DNA of 64,000 nucleotides from Firmicutes bacterium UBA5493 (GTDB taxonomy: Bacteria; Bacillota; Limnochordia; Darwinibacteriales; Darwinibacteriaceae): assembly GCA_002424045.1 (NCBI GenBank), contig DIPH01000016.1:69098-133097 (forward strand). The letters are read 5' to 3'. The notes under the pieces were generated by a model. The model saw only the letters and a program-made list of their open reading frames with translations, searched no databases and was not told the origin of the DNA. Numbering within the stretch: the first letter of the stretch is position 1; every line of letters begins with the position of its first letter. The translations under genes and the position numbers were made by a program. Below, piece after piece: positions 61,016-64,000 of the stretch.

Positions 61016-63646
61016 ATGAACACTAAGTGGGTTTATTTCTTTGGTGATGGGCAGACAGATGGTCAGCAGCACGAGAAGAATTTGGTTGGTGGCAAAGGTG
61101 CTAACCTAGCCGAGATGGTACACCTAGGTATTCCAGTACCTGCGGGTTTCACCATTACAACCGAAGCTTGTGTGGCGTTTTACAGAAATGGAGAGACATG
61201 GGTAGATGGTCTAGAAGAGCAAATCAAGGAGAACGTAACTCGACTAGAAAAATCCATGGGCGCCAAATTTGGTGATAAGGAAAATCCGTTGTTGTTATCC
61301 GTTCGTTCTGGTGCTAGGGTGTCTATGCCTGGTATGATGGATACGGTTTTAAATCTAGGTTTGAATGATGAGACGGTAGAGGCATTGGCGAAAAAGTCGG
61401 GTAATCCCCGCTTTGCCTGGGACTCCTATCGCCGTTTCCTGCAAATGTATGGCGATGTTGTTATGGGCGTTGATCATGATGCCTTTGAAGAGGCCTTGGC
61501 TGCAGAGCGCGTTAAGTATGGCGTAGAGCTCGATAATGAACTCTCTGTGGAAGCACTCAAGGACCTTGTAGCAGACTACAAGGCAATCATCCAAAAATCT
61601 GCTGGCAAGTTGTTCCCTAATGAGCCATTTGAACAGCTACGCGGGGCCATTGATGCCGTATTCCGTTCTTGGAACACAGCTCGTGCCATTCGTTATCGTC
61701 AGATTAACCACATTCCCCATGAATGGGGTACGGCAGTAAACGTACAGGCAATGGTTTATGGTAACATGGGTGCTAACTCTGGTACAGGTGTAGCCTTTAC
61801 CCGTGACCCTTCCACCGGTGAAAATGTTTTTTACGGTGAATACCTTATGGATGCGCAAGGTGAAGACGTGGTGGCTGGAATCCGTACACCACATCCCATC
61901 GCTCATCTACAAGAAGATATGCCAGCGGTCTATGATGAGTTGGTTCGAATCTATAAGCTCTTAGAAAACCACTATAAAGATATGCAAGACGTGGAGTTCA
62001 CTATCCAAGAGGGCAAACTGTACATGCTGCAGACCCGCTCCGGAAAGCGTACGGCCACTGCAGCGGTACGCATGGCTATAGAAATGGTAGCAGAGGGTCT
62101 CATCGACAAGAAAACGGCTGTCTTAAGGGTTGAACCGGAGCAATTGGATCAACTCCTGCATCCAATGATCGATCCAAAGGCCAAGTACGACGTTATCGCC
62201 ACAGGCTTACCAGCCTCTCCTGGCGCTGCGGCAGGCCGCATTGTGTTTACAGCTGAAGAGGCTGAAGCGTGGAAGAACCAGGGTGAGAAAGTGATCCTGA
62301 TTCGTAACGAAACCTCACCAGAAGACATTGGCGGTATGGATGTTGCTGAAGGTATTCTTACTGCCCGGGGCGGCATGACCTCCCACGCCGCTGTAGTGGC
62401 ACGGGGCATGGGCAAGTGTTGTGTAGCTGGTTGCTCTGCTGCCCAGATTAACGAAGCCAAGAAAACACTAGTATTCGGAGATACCGTTCTTCAAGAAGGC
62501 GACTGGATCACTCTCAATGGTTCAACCGGTGATGTTATTGTGGGGCAAGTGCCCATGGTGGAAGTGGAAGTTGCCGGTGATTTTGCCACTCTTATGGAAT
62601 GGGCAGATGAATTTAGAGCGCTCGGCATTCGCACAAACGCCGATACGCCCCATGACAGCCAGACTGCCTTGGACTTCGGCGCTGAGGGTATCGGTCTTTG
62701 CCGTACAGAGCACATGTTCTTTGATGGCGAACGCACATCTCTGGTGCGCCAGATGATTTTTGCTAATGACAAGGCCGGGCGGGAAGCTGCTTTAGCGAAA
62801 CTTCTTCCTTTCCAAAAAGGCGACTTTAAAGGCATTTTCAAGACGATGCAAGGCTTGCCCGTAACGGTTCGTCTCTTGGATCCTCCATTGCACGAATTCG
62901 TGCCCCACGATGAGGAGACCATTAAGAAACTCGCATCCGATATGGATCTGACAGTAGATACGCTAAAAGCTCGCATAGAAGCTCTTGAAGAGATCAACCC
63001 CATGCTCGGACACCGCGGTTGCCGTCTTGGGATTACCTATCCTGAGATCTACACTATGCAGGCCAGGGCCATTTCTGAGGCTGCCGCTGAGTTGACGAAA
63101 GAAGGGATCAAGGTTCTTCCAGAGATTATGATTCCCTTAATTGGCACCGTTGAAGAACTGCGGATGATGAAGGAAATCTGTGTGGAAGTAGCGGATCAGG
63201 TCATGAAGGAGATGGGCGTCAAATTCCAGTACTTGGTGGGAACCATGATGGAAATCCCCAGGGCTTGCGTTGTGGCCGACGCTGTGGCAAGTGAAGCAGA
63301 GTTTTTCTCCTTCGGAACGAACGACTTGACCCAGATGACCTTTGGCTATAGTCGTGATGACGCGGGTACGTTTTTACCTGAGTACGTCGACAAGGGTATT
63401 TTAACTCGAGATCCATTCCAATCTCTCGATCAAGTTGGTGTTGGTGCACTGGTAGAAATGGGTGTTGACAAGGGTCGCGCCACTAAGCCCAATCTGAAAA
63501 TTGGGGTCTGTGGTGAACACGGCGGAGATCCTGCCTCCATTGATTTCTTCCACCGCGCTGGACTGGATTATGTAAGCTGCTCTCCTTATCGAGTGCCCAT
63601 CGCTCGTTTGGCTGCAGCCCAGGCTAATATCCGTAATCCTCGGTAG
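61016..63646 (+). CDS. ppdK: Pyruvate, phosphate dikinase
   Basis: PPDK interconverts pyruvate, ATP and Pi with PEP, AMP and PPi; in anaerobes it often works in glycolysis. 876 residues: ATP-grasp domain from NLVGGKGANLAEM, the phospho-histidine in GGMTSHAAVVARGMGK, and the PEP domain with GVCGEHGGDP holding the catalytic Cys. ATG at 61016 follows GAAGGAGG. Confidence 0.97.
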   Translation: MNTKWVYFFGDGQTDGQQHEKNLVGGKGANLAEMVHLGIPVPAGFTITTEACVAFYRNGETWVDGLEEQIKENVTRLEKSMGAKFGDKENPLLLSVRSGARVSMPGMMDTVLNLGLNDETVEALAKKSGNPRFAWDSYRRFLQMYGDVVMGVDHDAFEEALAAERVKYGVELDNELSVEALKDLVADYKAIIQKSAGKLFPNEPFEQLRGAIDAVFRSWNTARAIRYRQINHIPHEWGTAVNVQAMVYGNMGANSGTGVAFTRDPSTGENVFYGEYLMDAQGEDVVAGIRTPHPIAHLQEDMPAVYDELVRIYKLLENHYKDMQDVEFTIQEGKLYMLQTRSGKRTATAAVRMAIEMVAEGLIDKKTAVLRVEPEQLDQLLHPMIDPKAKYDVIATGLPASPGAAAGRIVFTAEEAEAWKNQGEKVILIRNETSPEDIGGMDVAEGILTARGGMTSHAAVVARGMGKCCVAGCSAAQINEAKKTLVFGDTVLQEGDWITLNGSTGDVIVGQVPMVEVEVAGDFATLMEWADEFRALGIRTNADTPHDSQTALDFGAEGIGLCRTEHMFFDGERTSLVRQMIFANDKAGREAALAKLLPFQKGDFKGIFKTMQGLPVTVRLLDPPLHEFVPHDEETIKKLASDMDLTVDTLKARIEALEEINPMLGHRGCRLGITYPEIYTMQARAISEAAAELTKEGIKVLPEIMIPLIGTVEELRMMKEICVEVADQVMKEMGVKFQYLVGTMMEIPRACVVADAVASEAEFFSFGTNDLTQMTFGYSRDDAGTFLPEYVDKGILTRDPFQSLDQVGVGALVEMGVDKGRATKPNLKIGVCGEHGGDPASIDFFHRAGLDYVSCSPYRVPIARLAAAQANIRNPR

Positions 63647-63688
63647 TTAGGAATGCCCGGGAGGGAGGAAAACCCTTCCCATATGGGG

Positions 63689-63720
63689 AACCCATACGAT
63701 AAAGTGTGGGTTCTCTTTTT
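63689..63720 (+). terminator. Terminator of ppdK
   Basis: 9-bp stem AACCCATAC/GTGTGGGTT with one G-T pair, six-base loop, then TCTCTTTTT. The group II intron starts directly after it. Confidence 0.85.
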
Positions 63721-63721
63721 G

Positions 63722-64000
63722 GTGCGCCACGCATGGCGCGTAACTTGGCGGTGAAAGTCCGCTACGGGGGCTGGCAGTTGCCAACCGTTAGCCAAGCGCA
63801 AGGGTGTCCACTGTGAAGTGGAATCTGAAGGAAGCGTGATGAGCAAGGTTCCTCCTGAGGAACACGAATCATATTAGGCATCCAAAGTGGGATGAGTCTG
63901 CCAAACAAGACAAAATCCAATAAACTGCACGGACACGAGGATGTAGATACGGCGGGTATATGGGATGAAAGTTACGCGTCTTACCGTGGGAGGTCTCACG
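63722..64000 (+). mobile_element. Group IIC intron, 5' part
   Basis: Begins GTGCGCCACGCATGGCGCG and continues with the domain I segments GGTGAAAGTCC, AGCGCAAGGGTGTCC, GGAATCTGAAGGAAGC, CCTGAGGAACACGAA and GGGATGAGTCTGCC, as I remember them from the Oceanobacillus iheyensis group IIC intron. The window ends within it; a maturase reverse transcriptase and the catalytic domain V would lie beyond 64000. Insertion right after a terminator stem is the known habit of class C introns. Confidence 0.9.

Overview
The window reads as the chromosome of an endospore-forming member of the Bacillota, with roughly balanced base composition by eye. The evidence is dipicolinate synthase (dpaA/dpaB), PdaB, YlxY, YmxH, YtaF, YunB, YteA/YlyA-type and SleB-type proteins, T-box leaders, a PyrR-type attenuator, an L20-type leader in front of infC, and long gene runs in the same order as in Bacillus subtilis. 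Superoxide reductase and pyruvate phosphate dikinase suggest an anaerobic or microaerobic life. One secreted, beta-rich protein ending in an aromatic residue (5175-6425) hints at an outer membrane, which would fit a diderm lineage such as Limnochordia. That placement is inference.

Layout. 1-2182: spore cell-wall hydrolase (cut by the window edge) and two polysaccharide deacetylases. 2187-6770: a reverse-strand SH3/GH18-like protein, M16 peptidase mlpA, a dUTPase-like protein, the beta-rich protein and ymxH. 6897-15870: a stress-protein-like gene, then dapB-dpaA-dpaB-asd-dapG-dapA (diaminopimelate, lysine and dipicolinate), RNase J, tepA and ylzJ. 15920-17688: Na/Pi symporter-like protein and uppP. 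17721-23682: the division cluster ylmE-sepF-ylmG-ylmH-divIVA, then T-box-controlled ileS. 23763-27977: a small membrane protein, ylyA-like, lspA, rluD, and the pyrR attenuator with pyrR-uraA. 28025-28274 has no gene but holds a nested inverted-repeat structure.

28275-32723: ytaF, tRNA-Cys with a four-cysteine mini-protein, rpsD, and a three-gene NHEJ set (ku, ligase, polymerase). 32737-34943: infC (ATT start)-rpmI-rplT and a SpoU methyltransferase. 35009-35591: a membrane-protein gene apparently split by a +1 shift. 35601-39495: promoter, yqzL, T-box, pheS and pheT. 39545-45687: zapA, cvpA, an amidase, a U32 peptidase and mutS2. 45774-52885: signal peptidase, a class A PBP, yunB, a strongly reduced leucyl-tRNA-synthetase-like protein, lgt, murG, wrbA and superoxide reductase. 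53011-57785: a zinc-ribbon mini-protein, PrsW-like protease, yebC, ruvCAB and recO. 57798-63646: glyQ-glyS and ppdK. From 63722 to the window end lies the 5' part of a group IIC intron, directly behind the ppdK terminator.

Most of the content is conserved housekeeping. The points most worth a second look are the LeuRS-like protein at 49129, the possible outer-membrane protein at 5175, the structured region near 28033-28200, a 17-bp hairpin that buries the tepA ribosome-binding site, the apparent ATC start of pyrR, and the GTT-TGA-A frameshift site at 35324.
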